Assembly: GCA_045565285.1 (NCBI GenBank)
Contig: JBJLFR010000026.1
Location: 1 to 64,000 of the forward strand
Source: CACIIZ01 sp045565285
GTDB lineage: Bacteria; Pseudomonadota; Alphaproteobacteria; Rhodobacterales; Rhodobacteraceae
Direction: 5' to 3'
DNA length: 64,000 nucleotides
The number at the start of each line of letters is the position of its first letter. The stretch's first letter is position 1. The translations under genes were made by a program, and so were the position numbers. The notes below the pieces were generated by a model. That model had not been told where the DNA came from. It saw only the letters and a program-made list of their open reading frames with translations, and searched no databases. This document shows positions 35,682 through 44,458 of the stretch, piece after piece.

Positions 35682-36671
35682 TTATTTATGCATCAATCTT
35701 TTTCTAGATCTAGTCTGCTCAGTTGCTAATTGAGATCCATCATGAAATGTTCCAAACCATCTATCCCAAGGCATTTCCTCATTCCCATAATTACACTCGT
35801 AATATCTATGATGTAACTGATGATAAAAAGTACCTAAAGCAAGACGTTTTTTATCTTTAATAAGTAAGTTTTCGTATCCTGTATGAGTCATTGCTGCTCC
35901 AGGACCTAAATATATCGCGTGAAAAATTACATGAATTGGATGAGAAGCTAAAACCCAATGAATACAAATACTTGATATATAAAAAAAGTGTTCAACAGGA
36001 TGCATAGAAAAACCTGACCAAGGACCAACATTTACATTCCTGTGGTGTAAAGAATGATATCTTTTATAAAGAAATGGTATATGCAAAAATCTATGAATCC
36101 AATAAAAATGGAATGCAGACCATATAGGAAGTAGCATGAAAAAACCAAAAAACCAAAATGTATTCGATAGAAAATAGTTTACTGGTGAATAATTATTAGC
36201 GAGCAACCACATTGTTATAACCTGGAATATAGTCAATTGACCAATACCGCTAGTTAGCGACCAAAACATATTATCATGCACTTGATTAGAAAAATCCCAA
36301 AGTTTTCCTTTTGCCAGATCTCGCTTATCAAATTTCAGCCTTTTTTCTTGACCTTTGATTATATAAAAATACCAGTGTAATCCACCTGCAATTAATATCA
36401 TTAATAAAAAATTAATTACCCAGATTTGAAAAATCCAAGTAAATTCAAAATTTTTGGTTTGCTCTAGTGAAGGATAAAAAAAATACCAGGTTAAAGAAGA
36501 AATGAGTACAAGAATAACTTTTTCACTTAAATGAAGCCAGTTTCTTAAAATCCAAGATACCAAAAATTTTAAATAAGGTGATGATCTAAATAGGGAATTG
36601 TTTTGTAATGGAATTTCAGGGTGATAATTCCAATCAGTATTTATTTTTTTTTTATCTAACTTTTCTGACAT
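35682..36671 (-). CDS. Fatty acid hydroxylase / sterol desaturase family membrane protein
   Basis: Protein of about 329 aa. I start it at 36671 because GGGGGG stands 6 nt upstream of that ATG; a longer frame from 36704 is possible. Histidine clusters of the di-iron membrane oxygenase family are present: HRFLH, HSLHH, MHPVEH and HQLHHRYYE. About five or six hydrophobic segments lie in the N-terminal two thirds. The family hydroxylates or desaturates sterols, fatty acids or carotenoids, and the substrate is unknown. It is divergent from the BciA-like gene at 36748, with fewer than 80 nt between the starts, so both may be regulated together. Confidence 0.85.
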   Translation of the reverse strand: MSEKLDKKKINTDWNYHPEIPLQNNSLFRSSPYLKFLVSWILRNWLHLSEKVILVLISSLTWYFFYPSLEQTKNFEFTWIFQIWVINFLLMILIAGGLHWYFYIIKGQEKRLKFDKRDLAKGKLWDFSNQVHDNMFWSLTSGIGQLTIFQVITMWLLANNYSPVNYFLSNTFWFFGFFMLLPIWSAFHFYWIHRFLHIPFLYKRYHSLHHRNVNVGPWSGFSMHPVEHFFYISSICIHWVLASHPIHVIFHAIYLGPGAAMTHTGYENLLIKDKKRLALGTFYHQLHHRYYECNYGNEEMPWDRWFGTFHDGSQLATEQTRSRKRLMHK

Positions 36672-36747
36672 AGCAACCCCCCAATATGAAAAAAAAGTAT
36701 TCATACCTTAACAAAAATAGTAATATTGATCTAACATAAATTTTAAT

Positions 36748-37737
36748 TTGAGGTTAGAAATATTAAAAAAAAAAGTTTTAGTAATAGGTGCTACAGGGTA
36801 TATTGGAAATTATGTAGTAAAACAACTTTTAGAATTGGGTTTTATTCCCATATGTCCAATTAGATCAAATAACCTAAATTTTGTAAAAAAACATAATTTA
36901 TCTTTAAATCAAGTTCCTCTTTGCGAATTAAAAAATTTAAGCTCCGTTAAGAAACTATTCCAAAAACATAGTGATTCGTGTGCAGTTATTTCATGTATTG
37001 CAAGTAAAACAGGTACAAAAAAAGACTCATGGGATGTTGATTTTTCTCTTAATATGCATCTTTTAAACTCTGCAATATCAGTAGGAATAAACAAATTAAT
37101 ATATCTTTCCGCAATATGTGTTCAAATTCCTAAATTAAACTTTCAACATGCAAAATTGGCTTTTGAAAAAAATCTAGAAAATTCCAAAATTGATTATACT
37201 ATAATAAGACCAACTGCTTTTTTTAAATCCTTATCTGGACAAATTAAAAGAATAAAGCAAAACAAAAAGTTTATAGTATTTGATAACGGTAAAAAAACTA
37301 AATCAAAACCAATATCGGGTGATGATTTAAGTAAGTTTATTATTTCTGCAATAGATAACGAAAATATGAAGAATAAAATTATACCAATTGGCGGTCCTGG
37401 TCCTGCTCGTACATTTAAAGAGTTTGGGGAACTTATTTTTCAAATATCAGAATTATCACCGAAATATTTTTATTTTCCAAGTTTTATATTTAAAATATTG
37501 ATTTTAATAATCAAACCCTTTTCATTATTATCAAATAAAATAGCTGATAAAATTGAATTTTTGAAAATAGCTCACTATTATGCTACTGAATCAATGCTTT
37601 TGTGGGACGAAAAAAACCAAGAGTACTCAGACCACAAAACTAAAGAATTTGGTGATGAAAAAATTGAAGGCTATTATCAATCAATTTTAAGTGATGAAAT
37701 AGAATATAAAAGTAACCCTAATCAAAAACTATTTTAA
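36748..37737 (+). CDS. bciA: BciA-like divinyl (bacterio)chlorophyllide 8-vinyl reductase homologue
   Basis: Protein of 329 aa, atypical SDR/NmrA-like fold. VLVIGATGYIGNYVVKQL is the NAD(P)-binding glycine loop. SAICVQIPKLNFQHAKLAFE, RPTAFFKSLSGQ and PIGGPGPA are the signature blocks of BciA, which uses NADPH to reduce the 8-vinyl group of chlorophyllide precursors. The late hydrophobic stretch (about 230-250) and YYATESMLLWD also fit. The start is a TTG with no clear ribosome-binding site and is uncertain. No other pigment gene is in the window, so pigment function is inferred from the protein only. It could be a relative with another substrate. Confidence 0.75.
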   Translation: MRLEILKKKVLVIGATGYIGNYVVKQLLELGFIPICPIRSNNLNFVKKHNLSLNQVPLCELKNLSSVKKLFQKHSDSCAVISCIASKTGTKKDSWDVDFSLNMHLLNSAISVGINKLIYLSAICVQIPKLNFQHAKLAFEKNLENSKIDYTIIRPTAFFKSLSGQIKRIKQNKKFIVFDNGKKTKSKPISGDDLSKFIISAIDNENMKNKIIPIGGPGPARTFKEFGELIFQISELSPKYFYFPSFIFKILILIIKPFSLLSNKIADKIEFLKIAHYYATESMLLWDEKNQEYSDHKTKEFGDEKIEGYYQSILSDEIEYKSNPNQKLF

Positions 37738-37763
37738 CTATATTTATCAATATTTACAATTAT

Positions 37764-38135
37764 TTATCTTTCAAGATTAATGTAACAATCTGGATAAAAA
37801 CGGGGAATACATATACAATAAAATTCTAAGTCACATTTTCCTATATTTGTAATTCTCTGACTTCTATTAGCTTCGATCAAAATGGTGTCGTTTTTTTTCA
37901 CTGAAATTTGCTCACCATCAATTTCAAGCAAACCCAATCCTTTTTTTATTATGTAAGTCTCCTGAACTCCTGTTAATGAATGTAATTGAGTAGTTAAATC
38001 TATTTCTAATCTAGCAAGGGCAATTGAGATATTAGGTGAATTAGAATCATTTAACAATTCTGTTATAAAACAACGTTCTTCTGTCCAAAATTCTTTAACT
38101 AGCTTTTTTTTCTTAATTAAATTAGACGGACTCAT
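37764..38135 (-). CDS. Cupin-domain protein
   Basis: Small protein of about 123 aa (start taken at the ATG 38135; an upstream in-frame start at 38147 is possible). It has a single-domain cupin barrel with TQLHSLTGVQETYIIKKGLG (first motif with the His and Glu) and NDTILIEANRSQRITNIG (second motif, lacking the usual His). Such proteins may bind metal and a small ligand or be regulatory. Its start lies inside the 3' end of punA, so it is translated in the same purine cluster. Specific role unknown. Confidence 0.75.
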   Translation of the reverse strand: MSPSNLIKKKKLVKEFWTEERCFITELLNDSNSPNISIALARLEIDLTTQLHSLTGVQETYIIKKGLGLLEIDGEQISVKKNDTILIEANRSQRITNIGKCDLEFYCICIPRFYPDCYINLER

Positions 38136-38973
38136 TTTTAACACCAAGCTCCGGAATTAACTCCTCCAATAAATGAATAATTTTTTTTCCTGCAATTTCT
38201 GCAAAATAAAATATATCGTCAATATTATCTGGTTTTTGATCTGACCCACCTGTTGCTGAATTAGTAATTGCTGAAATTCCTAATACATCAAAACCACAAT
38301 GAATAGCAGATATGTTTTCTAATACTGTTGACATACCTACTGCATCAGCACCTGCCATATTCAAAAATCTCCTTTCAGCTGAAGTTTCAAGTGATGGTCC
38401 TTTTATTCCTGCATAAATACCCTGGTTAAAATGAATATTATTATTTTTTAAAGCTTTAATAGAAAGCTCTCTCAATATTTTAGAGTATGCATTAGACATA
38501 TCTGGAAATCTTTGTCCTATACTTTCATCATTCTTACCAACTAATGGATTTTCTCCAGTAAAATTTATATGGTCAGTTATCAACATAATATCTCCTGGTT
38601 GATAATCTTTATTTAGTGATCCAGCTGCATTAGTTATTATTAAATTTCTAGCCCCTAATTTCCTCATTACCCTTATTGGGAACGTAACATGGCTAGCATT
38701 ATATCCCTCATATAGATGCAACCTACCTTGCATTAAACATAAATTAACTCCTTTAAATGAACCAAAAATTAATTTACCGCCATGAGATGGAGCTGTAGAT
38801 TTTTTAAATCCAGGAATTTCTTCAAAATTAATAAAAATAGGATTTTCAACCCAATTAATGAAATTTCCTAAACCAGATCCAAGGATTATAGCAATATTGG
38901 GCATATCAATATTAAATGACTTTAATTTATCAATAGCTTCATAAATCAATTTATTTTTTAAGTTTTCTCTCAA
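38122..38973 (-). CDS. punA: Purine nucleoside phosphorylase, trimeric type
   Basis: Protein of 283 aa that splits purine nucleosides with phosphate. IAIILGSGLG and SHGGKLIFG form the phosphate site, and GRLHLYEGY and NAAGSLN follow. ETSAERRFL and the purine-site Asn in AITNSATG identify the trimeric guanosine/inosine-specific class, rather than 5'-methylthioadenosine phosphorylase. It begins 1 nt after the amidohydrolase stop and is followed by the overlapping cupin gene. With a nucleoside-type permease remnant upstream, the cluster points to uptake and breakdown of purine nucleosides. Confidence 0.92.
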   Translation of the reverse strand: MRENLKNKLIYEAIDKLKSFNIDMPNIAIILGSGLGNFINWVENPIFINFEEIPGFKKSTAPSHGGKLIFGSFKGVNLCLMQGRLHLYEGYNASHVTFPIRVMRKLGARNLIITNAAGSLNKDYQPGDIMLITDHINFTGENPLVGKNDESIGQRFPDMSNAYSKILRELSIKALKNNNIHFNQGIYAGIKGPSLETSAERRFLNMAGADAVGMSTVLENISAIHCGFDVLGISAITNSATGGSDQKPDNIDDIFYFAEIAGKKIIHLLEELIPELGVKNESV

Positions 38974-38974
38974 T

Positions 38975-40291
38975 TTATAATAACGAATCTAAAGTTGGCA
39001 TTTTTAATTTTTTGACTTCCTGAATTACATTATCTAGATCAAAATTAATAATTGAACCATCCTTAACACATTGCTTTCCAGCAATGTAAACATGTTTTAC
39101 ATCAGATTTTGAACAAGAATAAACTAAATGTGTTATGGGATCAAACAACGGAACTGAATGTATTGAATTAGTAGATATTATAGCCATGTCTGCTTGTTTT
39201 CCAATTTCTATACTACCTATTTCAGAACTTTTACCTAAAGCTTTTGCTCCATTAATTGTTGCCATCTGGAATACATCTTTAGCAGTTACTACATCTGGCT
39301 TCATTAATTTTCCCTTCGGCAAGGTGGCTGCTAGCCTCATAGTCAACCACATATCAAGATCATTACCACTTATTGCACCATCTGTTCCAAGTGTTACATT
39401 TATCTCTTTTGTTAGGAAATCTACTATTGGAGCTATTCCTGAACCTAATTTCAAATTGGATAATGGATTATGAGCTATTATCGAATTGGTTTCTTTAATA
39501 ATATCCATTTCAACATTATCTAAATGTACACAATGAGCTAATATAGCCTTGTCATCTAATAAATCTAATTTATCTAGATGTCTAATAACCGTTTCCCCAT
39601 ATCTTTTTTTAATATCTTTTTGCTCAAACTTAGTCTCTGCTGCGTGAATTGAAAAAATGGCATTAAAATCATTAGCAATTTTTTTTGCATCTTTTAAATG
39701 CTCTGGTCCAACTGTGTAGGACCCGTGAGGCATTACAGCTGGAATAATAAGTTCAGAATTATTAAATTTAGAACAAAAATCTGAAGCTTCAACTAGATAT
39801 TGTTCATGAGTTCGACCTCCAACCCCTGGAAAGTCAATAAAAATACCTCCCGTACAAAGCCTCATTCCTAAATCTAAAGATGCATTGGCTGTTTCAAAAG
39901 GGTACCAGAACATATCAACAACTGTAGTAACACCTGCCAATAAATTTTCTGCAAGGCCTAAATAGGAACCTAGCAATGTTGTTTCAGGATTTAAAATAGC
40001 TTTTTCAGCTTTCCAAACTTCTTGCAACCAGTCCTCTAGAGATAAATTCTCGACCAACCCTCTAAATAAGCTATCAGCAGCATGACAATGTGCATTAATT
40101 AAACCAGGGATAATTATTTCGTTATTTAGTTCAACGCACTCTTTAGATACTGGTAGATTATTTTTATATTTATTTTTACTTCCAATAAGTGATATCTTAC
40201 AGTCTTTGACACCAATAATACCGTCTTCAATGATGTTAAAAGAATTATTACAAGTTATTATAGTTCCACCAGTTATTAATAAATCATACAT
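38975..40291 (-). CDS. Amidohydrolase/deaminase of the TRZ/ATZ family (purine or related deaminase)
   Basis: Protein of 438 aa, TIM-barrel metal-dependent hydrolase. Metal ligands are visible in INAHCHAAD (HxH), FSIHAAET, LAHCVHLD and TLGTDGAISGND (Asp). Members deaminate guanine, cytosine, adenosine derivatives or s-triazines. The neighbouring PNP and nucleoside permease remnant suggest a purine base or nucleoside such as guanine, 8-oxoguanine or S-adenosylhomocysteine-like compounds, but the exact substrate is not readable. It starts 16 nt after the permease remnant and is followed by punA at 1 nt. Confidence 0.85.
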   Translation of the reverse strand: MYDLLITGGTIITCNNSFNIIEDGIIGVKDCKISLIGSKNKYKNNLPVSKECVELNNEIIIPGLINAHCHAADSLFRGLVENLSLEDWLQEVWKAEKAILNPETTLLGSYLGLAENLLAGVTTVVDMFWYPFETANASLDLGMRLCTGGIFIDFPGVGGRTHEQYLVEASDFCSKFNNSELIIPAVMPHGSYTVGPEHLKDAKKIANDFNAIFSIHAAETKFEQKDIKKRYGETVIRHLDKLDLLDDKAILAHCVHLDNVEMDIIKETNSIIAHNPLSNLKLGSGIAPIVDFLTKEINVTLGTDGAISGNDLDMWLTMRLAATLPKGKLMKPDVVTAKDVFQMATINGAKALGKSSEIGSIEIGKQADMAIISTNSIHSVPLFDPITHLVYSCSKSDVKHVYIAGKQCVKDGSIINFDLDNVIQEVKKLKMPTLDSLL

Positions 40292-40307
40292 TTAAATAAT
40301 TCCTAAC

Positions 40308-40765
40308 TTAATAAATTGTTCTAGATAAAGTCCTTAGTTTTTTATATGAAACAATTATCAAAACGACAAGGCACATAATATAAGGTAAAAGTTCTGTAAT
40401 TTGTTGTGGCAAACCCAAACCTTGAATTCTTAGAGAGAGACTATCTACTAAACCAAATAAAACAATTAAAAAGAATAATGGAATAGGTTTTCCTCCACAG
40501 AGTAATACCGCAACTACTGCAATCCATCCCCTTCCAGCACTCATATTTTCTACAAATAACCCAACATTTGAAATTGATAATTGAGCACCAGCCAATCCAC
40601 ACAAAATACCACACAACAAAAGAACTAAAAATTTAATTTTGAAAGGATTTACACCTGATGATCTCAATACTTCTGGATTTTCTCCTAGCAAACGTATCCA
40701 TAATCCAAATTTATGATATTTTAAAAAGTAGTGTAAAATAAATACAATAACTATTGTTTTCGAAA
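40308..40765 (-). pseudogene. C-terminal part of a nucleoside-type ABC transporter permease (YufQ-like), fused to an SDR fragment
   Basis: About 150 residues of a BPD/branched-chain-type permease, beginning around VIVFILHYFLKYHKFG and continuing with LWIRLLGENPEVLRSSGVN, GGKPIPLFFL and IQGLGLPQQI, as in the second permease of BmpA-type nucleoside importers. The N-terminal half is absent. Reading upstream, the open frame runs straight into SDR sequence instead of permease. A TTG at 40691 can serve as a start for only 127 residues. The other subunits (binding protein, ATPase, first permease) are missing here. The remnant sits just before the deaminase and punA genes, whose substrates such a transporter would supply. 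The junction near 40,760 is approximate. Confidence 0.75.
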
Positions 40766-40990
40766 GATTTAAAACTTGATCTTCTTCAGTTAGATCTGCT
40801 GCTAATGAATATAATTTATCTTTACCAAATAGGGATTTAAGATATTTTTCTCTTTCAAAAACTCTATCCGTTGTTGATGTAATAAAAATTTTAGCTCTGC
40901 TTTTGCTAATAATTTTGCCGATGCAAAACCAATTCCTGCAGGACTTCCAACACCTGTTACCAAAGCAACCTTTCCCGTCAAATCAAACAA
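40766..40990 (-). pseudogene. N-terminal fragment of a short-chain dehydrogenase/reductase with a one-base frameshift
   Basis: The ATG at 40990 starts LTGKVALVTGVGSPAGIGFASAK, a Rossmann glycine motif. The frame then breaks near 40897 (GCAGAGCT, where GCAGGAGCT would be expected). In the next frame the SDR continues with KIFITSTTDRVFEREK and LYSLAADLTEEDQV, the second strand and the Asp of the adenine pocket. At about residue 80 the SDR ends and permease sequence begins. The catalytic Ser-Tyr-Lys part is absent, so no SDR activity is possible. With the missing base restored, the two fragments make one 227-residue chimeric frame. Confidence 0.75.
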
Positions 40991-41063
40991 AATTTACTCC
41001 AAACTTGATTACAAGTAATTTAATTTTTAATTTCAACTAAGACTATTAAGAAAAAAAATAGAT

Positions 41064-42386
41064 TTAAATATATTTTTTTAAAATCTCATTTAAATCAATT
41101 TCAACTTTTAAAAGCTTTCCTAGAAAAAATAATCCTCCTATCTTTCTTTGGATAAATAAGATGTCAGAAGATGGAATTTGTAATTTATTTCGAAATTTAA
41201 TAAATTCTTGAAGATTATATTTTATCTTTTTTATTATATCAGTTCGATCAAAATTATAAACTTTTTTTTCTCTAATTGGATAAGTAACTTCATAAAATAA
41301 ATCTAAAAATATAGTTTCTATTTTTTTTGGAAAAGTATCATGCAATATACCCAAATCAAATAAAGATTTTTTAATTTTTCTATGATCATTATTCCACGTA
41401 GCTATAAGAAGATTTTTAAATTTATTGCAAACTTTAGGACTTATTTTTTGTGAAGCACCAAAATCAAGTAGAATTATTTTATTTTTTTTATCATCATATA
41501 AAAAATTTGAATAGTTTGGATCTGTCTGAATATATCCAAAATCAAAAATCTCATTAAATAATAGTTCCATAAGTTTATAAAAAATTTGATTTTTTTTGTG
41601 CTTTGATAAATTTACTATTTCATTAATAGGTATCCCAGGTTTATATTCCATCATCAAAATATTTGTTGAACATAAATTTTTATACAAAAAAGGAATTTCA
41701 AATTTTTCATCTTTAACTAAACGACTGAATTTAAGTAGATTTTTTGCTTCTAATTCATAGTTTACTTCCTCATGTAATTGGCTTTTTGCTATTTCTAACA
41801 AAGAATAAAGATCTATTTTTGGTGGTAAAATACCAGTTGATTTTATTAAAAATCCAAGATTTTTTATATCACTATCAATGCTATTCTTTACACCAGGATA
41901 TTGCACTTTAATTGCTACTATTTCGTTATTTTTTAATATACATTTATGTACTTGACCAATTGATGCTGCTGCTATGGGATGTGGATCAAATTCTTTAAAT
42001 AATTGCATAAAATTAGATCCCCAATTTTTTTTTAATACTTCGCGTAGTTGGGAGGTTGGCATTGCATATCCTTGATCTCTTAATTGGGACAAAATTTTAA
42101 GTGCATCATTTGATAATAAGTCACCTGCTTCTAATGAAAGCAATTGTCCAACTTTCATTGAAGCACCCCTCATTTTTGAAAGGTGCCTAACAAATCTATC
42201 AATATTTTTTTCCGATGTAATTAAATCTTGAAAATTTGAATGCTTACCTGAAAAAAAATTATTAGCAGCAGAAAACAGCATATTTCCTGTAATTCCAGCA
42301 GACATTCCTGTGAAATTCATAAATCTTGAAAATCTACCACTTGGTACACTTACATAATTTCTTTTTATTTCGTAATCTTTTACCAT
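41064..42386 (-). CDS. ABC1/UbiB/COQ8-family atypical kinase-like protein
   Basis: Protein of 440 aa. The N-terminal KxGQ motif is MKVGQLLSL, and the alanine-rich loop PIAAASIGQVHK replaces the glycine loop of ordinary kinases. The VAIKVQYPGV strand carries the Lys, followed by the QTDPNYSNFLY catalytic region and LLDFGASQKI metal motif. These are exactly the UbiB/COQ8 features. Relatives support ubiquinone biosynthesis as ATPases on the membrane. The usual C-terminal helices of UbiB are short here and it lies far from ubi genes, so it may be the ADCK-like paralogue found in many alphaproteobacteria. It is divergent from the SDR at 42450. Confidence 0.88.
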   Translation of the reverse strand: MVKDYEIKRNYVSVPSGRFSRFMNFTGMSAGITGNMLFSAANNFFSGKHSNFQDLITSEKNIDRFVRHLSKMRGASMKVGQLLSLEAGDLLSNDALKILSQLRDQGYAMPTSQLREVLKKNWGSNFMQLFKEFDPHPIAAASIGQVHKCILKNNEIVAIKVQYPGVKNSIDSDIKNLGFLIKSTGILPPKIDLYSLLEIAKSQLHEEVNYELEAKNLLKFSRLVKDEKFEIPFLYKNLCSTNILMMEYKPGIPINEIVNLSKHKKNQIFYKLMELLFNEIFDFGYIQTDPNYSNFLYDDKKNKIILLDFGASQKISPKVCNKFKNLLIATWNNDHRKIKKSLFDLGILHDTFPKKIETIFLDLFYEVTYPIREKKVYNFDRTDIIKKIKYNLQEFIKFRNKLQIPSSDILFIQRKIGGLFFLGKLLKVEIDLNEILKKYI

Positions 42387-42449
42387 TGATTTTCAAATAT
42401 TAATTTAATTAAATAAATCAACATTTTCAAATTTTAGAAAGCAACTTAA

Positions 42450-43208
42450 ATGAATAAGTATATGCTCAATCTTTCCGGTAAAGTTGTATTAGTTACGGGG
42501 GGTAGTCAAGGTTTAGGTTCAGTTATTTGCAACCAACTTGTGGTATCAGGTGCAAAAGTAATCTTGCACTACAACCAAAATGAAAAGTCAGCAAAGAATC
42601 TGAGAAAAGAAATAAATGGAAACATAGAAATAATTAAAGCTAACTTAAATAAAAATTCAGAAATTAAAAAACTGATATCAAAATCAATTAAATTTTACGG
42701 TCCTATTAGTGTCCTTGTAAATTGCGCTGCTTTTGGATCAAAAAAAGTTAGTGAATTTTCAAAAGTCTCTAAAAGTTTATGGAATAAAACTCAGAAAATT
42801 AACATACTGGCACCTTTAATTTTGATTCAAGAATTTTCAAAACAAAAAAAAGCTGAGTCTGTAATAAATATTTCTTCTATTGAAAGTTTTATACCGGCAA
42901 AAAATCATGAATATTATTCCATTTCTAAATCTGCTGTTAATATGCTGACAAAATCTGCTGCTCAAGAGTTTGGACACTTAGGTATACGTGTTAATTCTGT
43001 AAGCCCTGGTCTATTGTATAGAAAGAATATTGGAAAAGAGTGGCCAACAGGAATAAAAAAATGGCAAGAAAAATCACCACTTGGAAAATTGGTAAACCCC
43101 CAAGATGTTGCAAATACTGTAGTTTTTTTGGCAAGTGATTTTTCTTATTCTATCAATGGTGAAAATATTACAGTTGATACTGGAATGAGTTGTGTGCAAG
43201 CATGGTGA
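42450..43208 (+). CDS. Short-chain dehydrogenase/reductase
   Basis: Complete classical SDR of 252 aa. The cofactor motif is VLVTGGSQGLGSV, the NAG-like motif is VNCAAFG, and the catalytic residues are Ser (INISSIES) and Tyr-Lys in YYSISKSA. RVNSVSPGLL and DTGMSC follow as in FabG-like enzymes. It uses NAD(P) to oxidise or reduce a hydroxyl or ketone, substrate unknown. The aldolase-type gene starts 28 nt later on the same strand, so the two probably form an operon acting on one pathway. The start could also be the ATG four codons in. Confidence 0.88.
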   Translation: MNKYMLNLSGKVVLVTGGSQGLGSVICNQLVVSGAKVILHYNQNEKSAKNLRKEINGNIEIIKANLNKNSEIKKLISKSIKFYGPISVLVNCAAFGSKKVSEFSKVSKSLWNKTQKINILAPLILIQEFSKQKKAESVINISSIESFIPAKNHEYYSISKSAVNMLTKSAAQEFGHLGIRVNSVSPGLLYRKNIGKEWPTGIKKWQEKSPLGKLVNPQDVANTVVFLASDFSYSINGENITVDTGMSCVQAW

Positions 43209-43236
43209 TTAATAAAAAAATAGAAATTATAATATT

Positions 43237-44458
43237 ATGAATAATTTCGAGGACTTAGATAGTTTATATAATAAAAAAGCAAAATTATATAAAAATATCA
43301 AGATTGAGAAAAAAGTAGAAATTTGTGATTTAACTCTTGAAGCAGACGGTGAAGAAATGGCTGGCCTTAAATTCAAAGAGTCAGAAAGGTTAGAAATTGC
43401 AAAAATACTTGATGAGGTGGGTGCCCATCGCATTGCAATTATTGGTAATTCACCAAAACCTACAAAGGGTGATATTAAAAGTGCCGAAAAAATTTTGGGC
43501 TTAAATTTAAATGCTAGAACAAATGGTTTTGTAAAAACAGAAGAAGAAATTTTAACTTGTCAAAAGATAGGGTTAAAAGAAGTAGTTATTTTGGTAGGTA
43601 TAAATGAAACAGCTTTTACAAAAAATATTTCTCCTAAAAATATTTTAGAAAAAAGTGAACGCCTTATTGAATATGCAAAAAAACCTTGGATTGCATGCTA
43701 CTTTTATGGGTATGGACTCAACGCGAACGTCTCCTATTTACCTAAAAAAAATAATTACCAAATTGGAACCTTTATTTGATGAGTATGTTATAGGAGATAG
43801 TCTAGGAAGAATTACTCCTTATGGTATAGAATACTTGGTAAAATTAATAAAAAAATGGACAAATAAACCTATTCATTTGCATCCACATAATACTACATCT
43901 CTCGCTGTTGCTAATTCTCTTTCGGGAGTCTTGAGTGGGTTATCAGTCGTTCATACAACAGTTAATGGATTAGGAGAATTCTCAGGTTTGGCAGCTACAG
44001 AAGAGCTTTCTGCTGCAATTGATATACATGCAGGTATTTCTTTAGGTTTAAATTACTCTAAATTACAAGAGGCAAGTAGTTTAGTTTCTCGTATTACAGG
44101 CATACAAACTCCTCCTTTTAAACCAATTACTGGAAAATCTGCATTTGCAATACCTGAAACTGAAGAAACTCAGGAATTTATGTATAATTTAAGTCTTGAA
44201 AATAAAATATTTGAAGGGATGCCTATACCTCCTAAGTTAGTTGGAAAAAATATAACATTTTCAATTGGTAAAAAATGTAATGAATTTACAGTATTATATA
44301 ACTTAAAAGAATGTGGTTATGAAATTACAAAAAAAGAAGCTAAGATTATAGCGAGAGAAGTAAGAAGAAGATTATCCAAAAGAAGTAAATATTGCTTAAT
44401 AACTCAGCATGAGTTGTTGAGAATATTTTTAGATTTAAGAGATAAACTTTTTATTTAA
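43237..44458 (+). pseudogene. HMGL-like (pyruvate carboxyltransferase domain) aldolase/synthase, interrupted by a one-base insertion
   Basis: Two overlapping frames form one TIM-barrel protein of about 406 aa. Frame one gives EICDLTLEADGEEMAG, AHRIAIIGN and EEILTCQKIGLKEVVILVG. It then fails after EYAKK, and frame two continues GLHATFMGMDSTRTSP, then IHLHPHNTTSLA (metal HxH) and NGLGEFSGLAATEEL. The break is in the seven-A run 43677-43683, where six A would be in frame, and the total length is 3n+1. The family splits or joins acyl-CoA/pyruvate-type substrates (HMG-CoA lyase, homocitrate synthase, 4-hydroxy-2-oxovalerate aldolase). The usual LRDG motif is altered to LEADG. The exact reaction is unknown. 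It overlaps MATE by 4 nt, convergently. Confidence 0.8.

Noticed and set aside
43677..43683. Transcriptional slippage at A7 rescuing the HMGL-like gene
   Set aside because: Polymerase slippage at A-tracts can restore frames in AT-rich genomes, but it usually needs longer runs. Without transcript data, I treat it as an indel.
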